Origin: Candidatus Gugararchaeum adminiculabundum
Lineage (GTDB): Archaea > Micrarchaeota > Micrarchaeia > Burarchaeales > Gugararchaeaceae
Reading direction: 5' to 3'
DNA length: 64,000 bases
NCBI GenBank assembly: GCA_902384795.1
Contig: CABMDC010000012.1
Location: 197,970-261,969 of the forward strand
Below the pieces are notes generated by a model, which saw only the letters and a list, made by a program, of their open reading frames with translations, searched no databases and was not told where the DNA came from. Shown here in pieces: positions 24,414 through 32,399 of the stretch (position 1 is the stretch's first letter; each line of letters begins with the position of its first letter). The translations under genes and the position numbers were made by a program.

Positions 24414-25736
24414 ATGTATTCCAAGGAAATTGATGGGGCATTGAAAAAAATAGGGGCGGAGATAGGGGACCGGATAAAGACTGGCGAATATGAGGGGCTA
24501 TTGATGCCCAAGATTGAAAGCGGGGACCCCAACGCGCTGGTCATCAAACTGGATAATGGGTATAACATTGGAGTGAAAATTGACACAGGGAAAAAGATTG
24601 AGCTTGTGAGTAAGGGAGAGAAGATTGGGCACAAGGCAAAAGGGGATTCGGGCAAAGTAAGCGGGGCCATTTCCATTCTTGGGTGCGGAGGAACCATCAC
24701 CTCGCGCGTTGAGTACAAAACTGGCGCAGTGTTCCCTGAATTTTCACCCTCTGATTTGCTTTCCAGCTTTCCTGAATTAAAGGAGTTCGGGGATATCGCG
24801 GGAAGAAAATTATTCTCATTGCTTTCAGAGGACATGAATTCCGCTCACTGGAAAATCATTGCCCATGAGGTGGAAAAGGAAATCAAGGATGGCGCGCGCG
24901 GAGTGGTTCTGATGCATGGAACGGATACCATGGGCTACACTTCTGCGGCTCTTTCATTCATGCTCCAGAAACTGCCTGTGCCGGTTGTGCTCGTTGGGGC
25001 GCAAAGGAGCAGTGACCGGGGGTCAAGTGACAATAAGATGAACCTGATGTGCGCAAGCGCGGCTGCTTCTTCGGAAATTGCTGAAGTTGGCCTGTGCATG
25101 CATGCGACCATGAGCGATGACTATTGTTATTTGCACAGGGGAACACGGGTGCGGAAAATGCACACCAGTAGAAGGGATGCGTTCAAGAGTGTTAATGCGA
25201 GCCCGCTTGCTAAGATTGACTATTCCAGCAGAAAAGTGGAAGTGCTGGATAAGAATTGCCACAAAAGAGGGGCGAGCAAGAAAGTTGAATTGAGAGCTGA
25301 TTTGAGCGACAAGGTTGCTTTGCTGTTTACTTACCCAGGGATAAAGCCGAAACTGATTGAGAGCTATTCAGACTATGATGGATTGGTGCTTGCTACTACC
25401 GGGCTGGGGAATGCGCCTGCGAACCCGTTCGGGGACAAGAATGCGTATAGCATAATTCCTGCTGTGAAATCACTTGTTGACAGCGGGGTGGTTGTGGTGA
25501 ATTCACCGCAAACTCTCTATGGAAGATTGGACATGAATATTTACACCGCAGGCAGGATGCTGGATGAGATTGGCGTGATTGGCAATTACTGCGACTGGCT
25601 GCCTGAAACGGCGTATGTGAAACTGATGTGGGCGCTGGGGCAGACCAAGGACAAGAAGAAAGTGAAGGAATTGATGGTTGCGAATATTGCAGGGGAAATT
25701 TCAGAAAGGAGCTTGCAGAATGATTCTTATGAATAA
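24414..25736 (+). CDS. gatD: Glutamyl-tRNA(Gln) amidotransferase subunit D
   Basis: GatD is the L-asparaginase-like subunit that frees ammonia from glutamine or asparagine for GatE. Residues about 1-80 form the small N-terminal barrel. The asparaginase motifs are the first threonine in LGCGGTITSRVEY and the second in MHGTDTMGYTSAALSF, and the late Asp/Lys of the family follow. At 440 residues it is normal length. It overlaps gatE by 17 bp, so the two are one operon, which supports the archaeal indirect route to Gln-tRNA. Confidence 0.96.
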   Translation: MYSKEIDGALKKIGAEIGDRIKTGEYEGLLMPKIESGDPNALVIKLDNGYNIGVKIDTGKKIELVSKGEKIGHKAKGDSGKVSGAISILGCGGTITSRVEYKTGAVFPEFSPSDLLSSFPELKEFGDIAGRKLFSLLSEDMNSAHWKIIAHEVEKEIKDGARGVVLMHGTDTMGYTSAALSFMLQKLPVPVVLVGAQRSSDRGSSDNKMNLMCASAAASSEIAEVGLCMHATMSDDYCYLHRGTRVRKMHTSRRDAFKSVNASPLAKIDYSSRKVEVLDKNCHKRGASKKVELRADLSDKVALLFTYPGIKPKLIESYSDYDGLVLATTGLGNAPANPFGDKNAYSIIPAVKSLVDSGVVVVNSPQTLYGRLDMNIYTAGRMLDEIGVIGNYCDWLPETAYVKLMWALGQTKDKKKVKELMVANIAGEISERSLQNDSYE

Positions 25737-27567
25737 GCTAAAGTGCGGCATTGAAATCCACCAAAGGCTAGTGGGGAGGGGAGAAAAATTATTTTGCTCT
25801 TGCCCATCCGAATTTTCTGAAGATGCAAAACCTTTGTATGAGGTAATACGTAGGCAACACACAGTAGTTAGTGAATTAGGGGAGACGGATGCTGCTGCGC
25901 AATTCGAAGCATTGAAGAAAAAAATATTTGTTTATCAAGTCTTTGAAAACGATTGCGCGGTAGAACTTGATGAAGAACCCCCACACGAAATGAATCCTTA
26001 CGCGCTAGCGAGTGTAGTAGAGATATGCAATCAACTAAATTGCAAAGTGGTCGACGAGGTTCAGGTCATGCGCAAAACAGTGATTGATGGAAGCAACACT
26101 TCTGGATTTCAAAGGACTGCTATTGTTGGGATGAATGGGTGGCTTGAATCTTCCCAGGGAAGAGTAAGTATACAGACAGTCTGCATTGAGGAAGAAAGTG
26201 CGGGTATTGTTTCACAGGCAGATGATGGAAGCGGGAGAATTGTCTATAGATTGGATAGACTTGGAGTGCCGCTTGTGGAAATTGCCACTGGACCTGAAAT
26301 TGTTTCTGGAAAGCATTGTCTAGAAGTAGCGAAAAAAGTTGGAGATATGATGAGAAATGCGGAAGCTATAGAGAATGGAATTGCTAGTAATAAGGAGATC
26401 GCACAGAGAGGGATTGGCACCATTAGGCAGGATTTGAATGTTTCTGTTGAAGGAGGTGCGCGCGTTGAGATTAAAGGCGCGCAGCAGCTGGGATTACTTG
26501 AAGAATGGGTTGAAAGCGAGGCGAATAGGCAGAAGAAGATGCTGGAAGTTTACGAGGAGATCGTGGGAAAAAAGGCTGAGCCGGCCAGTGAGAAGGAGAT
26601 AATTGATTTGACTGATGCTTTCACTGGAACCCAGTGCGGGCTGATTTCCAAGGGAGTTTCTGCTGGAGCTAAAGTGCTTGGAATGAGGATGAAGCATTTT
26701 GCAGGGATTCTTGGAAAGGAAGTGCAAAAGGAAAGGAGATTTGGAAGCGAGTTGAGCGACTATGCCAAGGCGGCGGGAGTTAAGGGGATAATTCACAGTG
26801 ATGAGGATTTGGCAAAATACAAGATTTCTGAGGGAGAAGTTGCAAAGTTGCGCGAGAAGTTGAAAGTTGAGGGAACTGATGCGTTTGTGCTGGTTGTAGA
26901 AAAGGAGAAAATTGCACATGAAGCGCTGAAAAGAGTTATTGCACGCGCCAAAGTACTGAGTATTCCTGGAGAAACAAGAAGGGCGCTTCCGAATGGCTCT
27001 TCTGCTTACATGAGGCCGATTCCAGGGAGAGCGAGGATGTACCCTGAAACGGATATTCCTCCGGCTCTACCAGCTAATATTTTTAGGAAAGGAGTTACGA
27101 AAGTAGAAGTAAGAATTATATCGTCAGAAGAAATAAAAAAAGAGCTAATACACCTGCTGAAGAACGAACAGATGGCTGATAGGATTCTGAAGGGTAGAAA
27201 TCTCTTTATGTTCCAGAGGCTGGCAGATGAGTTTGAACCAATGGTTGTTGCCACTACGCTGGAGGAAACGCTGGTGGCACTGAGAAGAGAGGGAGTGGAA
27301 TTCGAGGAAGTAAAAGAAGTGGTGGGCTCGGCTCTTGAATTGTACAAGAAGGAGAAAATTGTGAAGGCGGCTATTCCTGATGTTCTGAGGGCGATTGCCA
27401 AGGGGGAAACAGTGGAAGGGGCTGCGAAGAAATTTGCGCGAATAAAAGAAAAGGAGCTGGAGAAACTGGCTAAGGAGAAGAATTACGATGTTGGCGCGAT
27501 TATGCGCGAGTTCAGGCTGAATATTGATGCTTCTGAACTGCAGGAAATCTTGAAGAAAAAGAAGTGA
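25720..27567 (+). CDS. gatE: Glutamyl-tRNA(Gln) amidotransferase subunit E
   Basis: GatE phosphorylates Glu on tRNA-Gln and adds ammonia to make Gln-tRNA. The GatB/E kinase domain has CGIEIHQRL, LFCSCPSEFS, DGSNTSGFQRT and RIVYRLDRLGVPLVEIATG, and the Yqey-like end has KGETVEGAAKKFA. The protein is about 615 residues, with the GatE-specific insert of about 100 residues (EKKIIDLTDA region onward). I chose the ATG at 25720 since AAGGAG lies about 9 nt upstream. ATG 25729 is the alternative, and an upstream in-frame start at 25678 lies inside gatD. Confidence 0.96.
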   Translation: MILMNKLKCGIEIHQRLVGRGEKLFCSCPSEFSEDAKPLYEVIRRQHTVVSELGETDAAAQFEALKKKIFVYQVFENDCAVELDEEPPHEMNPYALASVVEICNQLNCKVVDEVQVMRKTVIDGSNTSGFQRTAIVGMNGWLESSQGRVSIQTVCIEEESAGIVSQADDGSGRIVYRLDRLGVPLVEIATGPEIVSGKHCLEVAKKVGDMMRNAEAIENGIASNKEIAQRGIGTIRQDLNVSVEGGARVEIKGAQQLGLLEEWVESEANRQKKMLEVYEEIVGKKAEPASEKEIIDLTDAFTGTQCGLISKGVSAGAKVLGMRMKHFAGILGKEVQKERRFGSELSDYAKAAGVKGIIHSDEDLAKYKISEGEVAKLREKLKVEGTDAFVLVVEKEKIAHEALKRVIARAKVLSIPGETRRALPNGSSAYMRPIPGRARMYPETDIPPALPANIFRKGVTKVEVRIISSEEIKKELIHLLKNEQMADRILKGRNLFMFQRLADEFEPMVVATTLEETLVALRREGVEFEEVKEVVGSALELYKKEKIVKAAIPDVLRAIAKGETVEGAAKKFARIKEKELEKLAKEKNYDVGAIMREFRLNIDASELQEILKKKK

Positions 27568-27568
27568 A

Positions 27569-28384
27569 TTAGCAAATCTTCACAGAATATCCTTTTACTT
27601 TGGCGAGCGGATCAATGTTCTTGGTAGTGAGCATGTTTTTTGCTGAACCCTTACGAGCATCGGAACCCATGAATTCGTTTATTGCATTTGTGGCTTCTTT
27701 TTCTGCCATTTCAGTCAGCCGGCCTAATTTGGCTTTTTCGGCAGCCGCGGCTATTGTGTGGGAATCTTTTTCATCAGAGTTATGCGTTTCATAATAGCGC
27801 CTGCGCGCGAATTTGGAATGCACTTCCGAAGGCCTTAACTCTGGAATTTCGAGACGGTCAAAAACATCTGGCCATTTTGGGCAGTCGAGAAGCTTGCACA
27901 GTGCGTTGGCAGAACGTATGGAGGTGTTGCCTCCATCGCGCTCAATGCGGTAGAACTCGTCCCAGGCGGTCTTGGTGGCTTTTCCCACTTCCAGAGATTT
28001 GGCCCATTTGATAAAAAATTGGGAATTCTTCTTTTTGAGGTCCGAGGCGCCATCCGCTGAAGTGCAGGATGCAACAAACTCCGTGTATGGCCCGGTCAGA
28101 TGGCGCAGGGCGGAATAGGACCGCAGGAGAGGGATGTTTTTGTATTTGGTCGCCCGTTTGGCTTTTTTTGGATCTTGTTCCAGGGCTTCGGCATACTCGT
28201 CTTTTAGGCTTTGGATATGCGCGTCCCATCCGACAGGACCGTCTGGGGCGCAGCCGAATTTCTTGACATATTTTTTGAGAACCTCAAGGTTGGCACTTTT
28301 GATGGAGTCAATTTCATCTGGAGAGAGCGAGGCATGGTGCGGATTTATTCCTTTCCGCTTTGAACTTTCGACTAATCTGGACAT
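27569..28384 (-). CDS. Repeat protein of unknown family (paralogue A)
   Basis: A 271-residue soluble protein related to the next gene upstream (28443-29447). Each has units that begin LSPDEIDSIKSAN-like and go on with a pattern of aromatic residues: here about residues 21-105 with WDAHIQSLKDEY and LLRSYSALRHLTGPYTEF, and about 118-178 with FFIKWAKSLEVG, AWDEFYRI, IRSANALCKLLD and WPDVFDRLEIPE. The pattern (aromatic-W-D near the start, L-S-AL-LF-W-F near the end) resembles the homing-endonuclease-associated repeats of phage and organelle proteins. The last 70 residues are charged helix. I infer DNA or RNA binding; no catalytic motif is seen. Confidence 0.55.
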   Translation of the reverse strand: MSRLVESSKRKGINPHHASLSPDEIDSIKSANLEVLKKYVKKFGCAPDGPVGWDAHIQSLKDEYAEALEQDPKKAKRATKYKNIPLLRSYSALRHLTGPYTEFVASCTSADGASDLKKKNSQFFIKWAKSLEVGKATKTAWDEFYRIERDGGNTSIRSANALCKLLDCPKWPDVFDRLEIPELRPSEVHSKFARRRYYETHNSDEKDSHTIAAAAEKAKLGRLTEMAEKEATNAINEFMGSDARKGSAKNMLTTKNIDPLAKVKGYSVKIC

Positions 28385-28442
28385 TGCTAAGATTACAGCG
28401 TTTAGATTTTAATAGGTTTCCACTTATAGCCACATAGCTCGA

Positions 28443-29447
28443 TTAGCCCATGCCAGTGAAACTTATCTTTTGTTTGGTTGCGGCAGGTTTAGCTTTTGAA
28501 TTTTTATTGCCAGTGGAAGCCTGATTGTGGCGCACCCCGTCCTGTATCTCATCCCGTAGTTCTAACAACCTTAACTCTGCTGCACGACGGTCAACGGACT
28601 TTTTTGGGAAAACAAAATCTGATTTCTCTTCTTCAGGAAGATTGCGCGAATTGTGAATTGAGCTTGCTGGCCTTGACCGTTTCTCGGGGCGCTGGAGGTC
28701 AAATAGATCGAAAAGTGCATCCCATTCTTTTACCCCAAAGAGCTCAAGCAATGGCGCAATGGATAGAAGGTCTGGGTTGGTCTTTTTCTGGCGATTTTTG
28801 TACTGATTCCAGGCCCCTCGATTGGGGATGCGAACTTGGTTTAAGCTGGGCGGGTTTAGGCAAAAATCAACGAAATCCAGGAATCCTTCCTTATTGACTT
28901 TCTTCAAACGGTCAGTTTCTTCAGGAGAAAGGTCTGCTAAGATTGACCTATGCCCTATTTTGGAATCAAAACCGCATTCCTCCCTGAATACTGCCCAGCT
29001 TTTGAAAAGTTTGGCCAAAGCCTTTGAATTTAACAGGTCCGGGATCTCTTCATGCTCTGCGATATGCTTGTCCCAGTCCGTGGTTGTGCCGCTCCCTCTT
29101 TCTTCATTGACCCATTTTTGGTACTCCTGGATATTGGCATCCTTTATTTCCCTCACTCTTGCCTTGGAAAGCGGTTCCTTGGCCCGCACCTTGTGCGAAA
29201 TGCCTTGAGGGCGGGCTGGAAGATGGCATTCATCTTCCACAAATTGGTTCCAGGTGTCCATGCCATAGGAGCTCATTAAAGCCCCTGGAGCCTTGAGCAG
29301 GGTTTTTTTCTTCTTGTTTTTTTCCCCGACAAATTCTTTCCATTCGGTGTAGGACGGGGTGTGATGCAGCTTTTTTGCAAGTTTTTGGAAAGCATCTACA
29401 TTAGCTTGGAGGGTTTTTGCTTTTTCTTCTTCTGATTGGACTGGCAT
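28443..29447 (-). CDS. Repeat protein of unknown family (paralogue B)
   Basis: A 334-residue protein with three units like those of the neighbouring gene: about residues 17-75 (FQKLAKKLHHTPSYTEWKEF, MSSYGMDTWNQFVEDE), 96-160 (LSKARVREIKDANIQEYQKW, LLNSKALAKLFKSWAVF), and 174-250 (LSPEETDRLKKVNKEGFLDF, LLELFGVKEWDALFDLFDL). The spacing of the tryptophans and the leucine-rich end recur in each. The C-terminus (about 255-334) is basic and low in order. It lies 58 bp upstream of its paralogue on the same strand, so the pair arose by duplication. No membrane segment. Function is unknown; sequence-specific nucleic-acid binding is my guess. Confidence 0.55.
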   Translation of the reverse strand: MPVQSEEEKAKTLQANVDAFQKLAKKLHHTPSYTEWKEFVGEKNKKKKTLLKAPGALMSSYGMDTWNQFVEDECHLPARPQGISHKVRAKEPLSKARVREIKDANIQEYQKWVNEERGSGTTTDWDKHIAEHEEIPDLLNSKALAKLFKSWAVFREECGFDSKIGHRSILADLSPEETDRLKKVNKEGFLDFVDFCLNPPSLNQVRIPNRGAWNQYKNRQKKTNPDLLSIAPLLELFGVKEWDALFDLFDLQRPEKRSRPASSIHNSRNLPEEEKSDFVFPKKSVDRRAAELRLLELRDEIQDGVRHNQASTGNKNSKAKPAATKQKISFTGMG

Positions 29448-29513
29448 GGTTAATATTGGTACTTTCAGGTTTTTAATGCTTTCACATTTATTGCCACAAA
29501 TAGAATCGACTAA

Positions 29514-30299
29514 CTATGCCTTTTCCCAGAGCTCTTCCAGCGCCTTTTTGCTCAGCAGGAATTGCTTCCTGTTTGAGGAGTGGTCTTCAACGGTGATGGT
29601 GCCGTCGTATTGCTTCTTGAGGAGCTTGAGGGATTTTTTCCAGTCGATTCCGCCGTTCCCGATTCCCAGGTGCTCGTCCTTTTCTCCGTTGTTGTCATGG
29701 GCGTGCACATGGATGATGCGGTCCTTGAATTCTCCCAGGTAGTCTGCCAGGTAACGGTTGTCAATTTGAGGAATGTGGCAATGGCCCACATCCAGGGTCA
29801 TTTTGCAGTCAACTTCGCTGAAAAGCCGCTGGAAATCCGCAAACCCGAATGATGCCGCGTTGTAATTTTCTATGCAGAAGGTGAGCCCGAGGTTTTTGGC
29901 AAATGAGTTCATGTGGTCAATGGCATCGATGGTGCGCGAGACCAGGATTTCCCTCTGCTCCCGCTTGTAAACAAAGGGCATTGGGTCCGAGTGGAATGTC
30001 ACCTGCTTGGCGTTTATTTTGGCAGCCGCTTCGATGATTTTCTCCGCTTCCTTGAGCGAGGCATTGCGGATGGAATCATAGGGGCTGGCAGGGAAAAGGA
30101 ACCAGGCAGCGTGGGAAACAAGGCCCAGCGAATAGGTTGAAAGAAGGTCATTGATTTCCTTTTTGCTGGCGATTACCAATGAGGGAAGGGATTTGGGATA
30201 TTCGATTGTCAGTTCCAGGAAATCGCTTTCAAATTCTCCTGCCAGCTCTATTTCCTTTAGCAGCTCGTTGTTCGGGTTGTTCATGAAGCCGATTAGCAT
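29514..30299 (-). CDS. Sugar phosphate isomerase/epimerase family TIM barrel
   Basis: The AP-endonuclease-2/xylose-isomerase-like barrel is shown by metal-ligand segments VTFHSDPMPF, FCIENYNAASFG (Glu), TLDVGHCHIPQ (Asp, His), IIHVHAHDNNGEKDEH (His) and TVEDHSS (Glu). Length 262 residues is normal. The substrate is unknown; such enzymes act on sugars, inositol or other small molecules. I chose the ATG at 30299 (MLIGFMNNPN). The TATA-like TTAAAATC about 25 nt upstream supports a leaderless message. The second such barrel in this window is at 34275. Confidence 0.85.
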   Translation of the reverse strand: MLIGFMNNPNNELLKEIELAGEFESDFLELTIEYPKSLPSLVIASKKEINDLLSTYSLGLVSHAAWFLFPASPYDSIRNASLKEAEKIIEAAAKINAKQVTFHSDPMPFVYKREQREILVSRTIDAIDHMNSFAKNLGLTFCIENYNAASFGFADFQRLFSEVDCKMTLDVGHCHIPQIDNRYLADYLGEFKDRIIHVHAHDNNGEKDEHLGIGNGGIDWKKSLKLLKKQYDGTITVEDHSSNRKQFLLSKKALEELWEKA

Positions 30300-30338
30300 A
30301 GGGAATCTATTGGGAAGAGAAGATTTTAATGGGTTGAT

Positions 30339-30376
30339 AAAACGGGCGAGCGCGCTTTGTGCGCGAGTCCCGTTTT
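30339..30376 (-). terminator. Terminator hairpin after the lipoprotein gene
   Basis: AAAACGGG (30339-30346) pairs with CCCGTTTT (30369-30376), with a further GCGCG/CGCGC helix inside. Read on the minus strand it follows the lipoprotein stop and ends in a T run. It sits directly upstream of the next gene's promoter. Confidence 0.5.
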
Positions 30377-30639
30377 TAGCTGGCGGAATCAATCTTGGGA
30401 CAGGGTTCGGTGTAATTGTATCCGCTTGAGCAGCTCACTGTGAGCGCGCGGTATCCGCCTACACATTGGAGGTACTGGGTTATGCAGCTGTTTCCCGGGA
30501 CCCCTGGCGAATCGCGCACCAGCGCAGAGGAGGTGTCGGCCCCGCTGTCTTGCGCAGTTGACCTTCCGCGGGAAAGGGTGCACCCGGAGGTAAGCACTAT
30601 TAGGAAAATTAGGCATGCGAATAGCGCTTTTGAACCCAT
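30376..30639 (-). CDS. Small lipoprotein with conserved cysteines
   Basis: An 87-residue exported protein. The signal segment MGSKALFACLIFLIVLTSGC has a lipobox (LTSGC), so the N-terminal cysteine is probably lipid-modified. The mature part has about four more cysteines (CITQYLQCVGGYRAL, VSCSSGYNYTEPC), enough for two disulfides. No family is recognised. An AAGGTGGG ribosome site precedes the ATG. It is divergent from the pilin-like pair at 30707. Confidence 0.65.
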   Translation of the reverse strand: MGSKALFACLIFLIVLTSGCTLSRGRSTAQDSGADTSSALVRDSPGVPGNSCITQYLQCVGGYRALTVSCSSGYNYTEPCPKIDSAS

Positions 30640-30706
30640 AAACCCACCTTTTCTACAATAACTCTGCCGTTCGGGTTATATAATAATTGTGGTCTAATGC
30701 TAGACC

Positions 30707-31186
30707 ATGGACCTGGCACTGAGGAGTGTTGCCTATATCATGCTCGCGCTCATAAGCATCGGGCTGCTTCTATTGTTCGTAGGGAGGCTGCAGGAGGCCG
30801 GGAAACAGCAATATTGTGATGGGTACAAACAGGCGCTCCAGCTTTCGCCTGATGAGCAGATTCCTTCCGAGTGCGTGAAATACCTTAATGATGCCAGCCA
30901 GGGGACCAGGAATCTGATGGGAACCGGGGATAGTGTGGGCCAGGAAATCGCTGCCAATGCCGCAGCCTGCTGGAAACTGACCGGTGCGCGGGGAATCGCA
31001 GACTCAAGGGGCTGTGGAATTTTGTATGTGGAGAAGCTGGACGGAAACGTGAGCGAGGCCAAGGTCAGGCAGGTTCTCCAGTCCAATGGGCAAGAGTTTA
31101 AATTGAACTGGAAGGCAGATATCAAAGAGAAGTCGCTGGTAAAAATCGACTATGATGCGGATGCCAAGGCGGTTGTGATTTCATGA
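30707..31186 (+). CDS. Membrane-anchored small protein, pilin-like start
   Basis: A 159-residue protein with one N-terminal hydrophobic helix (about residues 5-27, AYIMLALISIGLLLLFVG), preceded by only a few residues, then a soluble domain. The domain has four to five cysteines (YCDGYKQ, ECVKYLND, ACWKLTG, GCGILYVEK), likely disulfide-bonded outside. The topology resembles minor pilins but no class III cleavage motif is clear. The next gene overlaps its stop (ATGA), so they are translated together. Confidence 0.6.
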   Translation: MDLALRSVAYIMLALISIGLLLLFVGRLQEAGKQQYCDGYKQALQLSPDEQIPSECVKYLNDASQGTRNLMGTGDSVGQEIAANAAACWKLTGARGIADSRGCGILYVEKLDGNVSEAKVRQVLQSNGQEFKLNWKADIKEKSLVKIDYDADAKAVVIS

Positions 31187-31611
31187 AGGGAGACATGGCG
31201 CTCGAGACCATTGCGAAATTGTTCATTATCCTGGTAGTGCTGGCGCTGTCCATTTCGCTCATTTACAAATTCTACAATGATGCGCAAAAAATCGACCTGA
31301 CCAATGGGGGCGGGAAAGGCGCTGGCACAGGGTTGCAGGTGCTTAGGCTCGCAACCGCTGACAATGCGAAAATCGCAGCGCTCGCTGACGAGTGCTATGA
31401 AAGGTTCCTGAAGCAGGCCGCGAAAAAGCAGCTGGAAGACTGCTATGTGGTGAATTTGGACAATGGGAAGTTCTCTGATTTTTTGACTTTGGACGGATTG
31501 AAAGCTAACATGAAGAACCCTACGAAAATCCAGCTCGGGACGATATACACGCAGACCGTGCTCATCTCCTATGATTTGACCAGCGACAAGGTAGTTGTTT
31601 CGGCTTCCTAG
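31183..31611 (+). CDS. Membrane-anchored small protein, partner of the upstream gene
   Basis: A 142-residue protein with an N-terminal hydrophobic helix (ETIAKLFIILVVLALSISLIYKFYNDA) and an outside domain with cysteines in DECYERF and LEDCYVVNLDNG. The two-gene unit (30707 and 31183) shares topology and similar N- and C-terminal parts (final strands KVVVSAS against KAVVIS), so they are probably paralogues. The start may be ATG 31183, which overlaps the upstream stop, or ATG 31195, with AAGGGAG just before it. Type IV pilus-like or secretion-linked assembly is a guess. Confidence 0.6.
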   Translation: MKGDMALETIAKLFIILVVLALSISLIYKFYNDAQKIDLTNGGGKGAGTGLQVLRLATADNAKIAALADECYERFLKQAAKKQLEDCYVVNLDNGKFSDFLTLDGLKANMKNPTKIQLGTIYTQTVLISYDLTSDKVVVSAS

Positions 31612-31707
31612 GGGAGCGGAAAGGCAACATAACCTTTAAAGAAGTTAGGGGAGTAAACATAATCAGAAGAAAGCACTTATTTTGATGCTTTATTTTAGGT
31701 GAAAAAT

Positions 31708-32247
31708 ATGGGATTGAGGCCAGCTCATACCTGCAGGGACCTGAACAAAACGCCCTGGAGCAGGTTTTCGAAAAAGAAACCGAAGAAAAGTTTCGTGAAA
31801 TCCATGCCGCATGCAACGCTGCATGTCTACAACATGGGAACCGTAAAAGCGGATTATGACACGCTGGTTGAAGTGAGCGCCGCCGCCGACATACAGATCA
31901 GGGACAATTCCCTGGAATCCGGAAGGCAGGCGATCAACAGGCACCTGGAAAAGGCCTTAACCGTTGGCGGATTCCAAATGAAGCTTCTTGTATACCCGCA
32001 CAATGTGATCCGGGAAAACAAAATGATTACAGGCGCAGGGGCCGACCGTCTGCAAAAGGGGATGAGAAAGTCCTTTGGCAGGGCGACAAGCAGGGCCGCG
32101 CGGATCAGGCAGGGGCAGATTGTTTTCACCGTCAGGTGCAGGAAAGCGAACATTCCCGTGATAAAAGAGGGAGTGAAGCGCGCCCAGCTGAAGATGCCCG
32201 GCAAATTCGTGATTGAAGTCAAGAGCCTGGCGCCGAAAGCGAGCTAG
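31708..32247 (+). CDS. rpl10e: 50S ribosomal protein L10e (L16 type)
   Basis: The archaeal/eukaryotic L10e that sits near the peptidyl transferase and tRNA sites of the large subunit. It begins MGLRPAHTCRDLNKTPWSR, carries SMPHATLHVYNMGT, RDNSLESGRQAINRHLEK, and the later loop with GADRLQKGMRKSFGRA. Length 179 residues is normal. The ATG at 31708 follows an AGGTGAA ribosome site; a GTG three codons earlier is unlikely. Basic residues dominate the second half as in the family. Confidence 0.97.
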   Translation: MGLRPAHTCRDLNKTPWSRFSKKKPKKSFVKSMPHATLHVYNMGTVKADYDTLVEVSAAADIQIRDNSLESGRQAINRHLEKALTVGGFQMKLLVYPHNVIRENKMITGAGADRLQKGMRKSFGRATSRAARIRQGQIVFTVRCRKANIPVIKEGVKRAQLKMPGKFVIEVKSLAPKAS

Positions 32248-32307
32248 GTTAAGGGGCCAAATTCTACGGGAGAACCTTCCTCGGAGCCAGCCTGGCCCAG
32301 GAGCAAG

Positions 32308-32317
32308 CTTTATATAC
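32308..32317 (+). promoter_or_regulatory. TATA box of the coiled-coil gene
   Basis: CTTTATATAC lies about 85 bp before the ATG at 32400. If transcription begins about 25 nt downstream, the mRNA would have a leader of roughly 60 nt, longer than for most genes in this window, and with a GGAGGT ribosome site at its end. Confidence 0.55.
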
Positions 32318-32399
32318 ACTAATAACCATAATTCTACACTATAGCGGCACAGGAGCGGTTATTAGATTTAACGCCGCAATTTTAGTGGGAGGTTATGGC

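Noticed and set aside
27569-29447. Mobile element carrying the two repeat proteins
   Set aside because: I saw no transposase, terminal repeats or target-site copies at the edges, so no element can be claimed.
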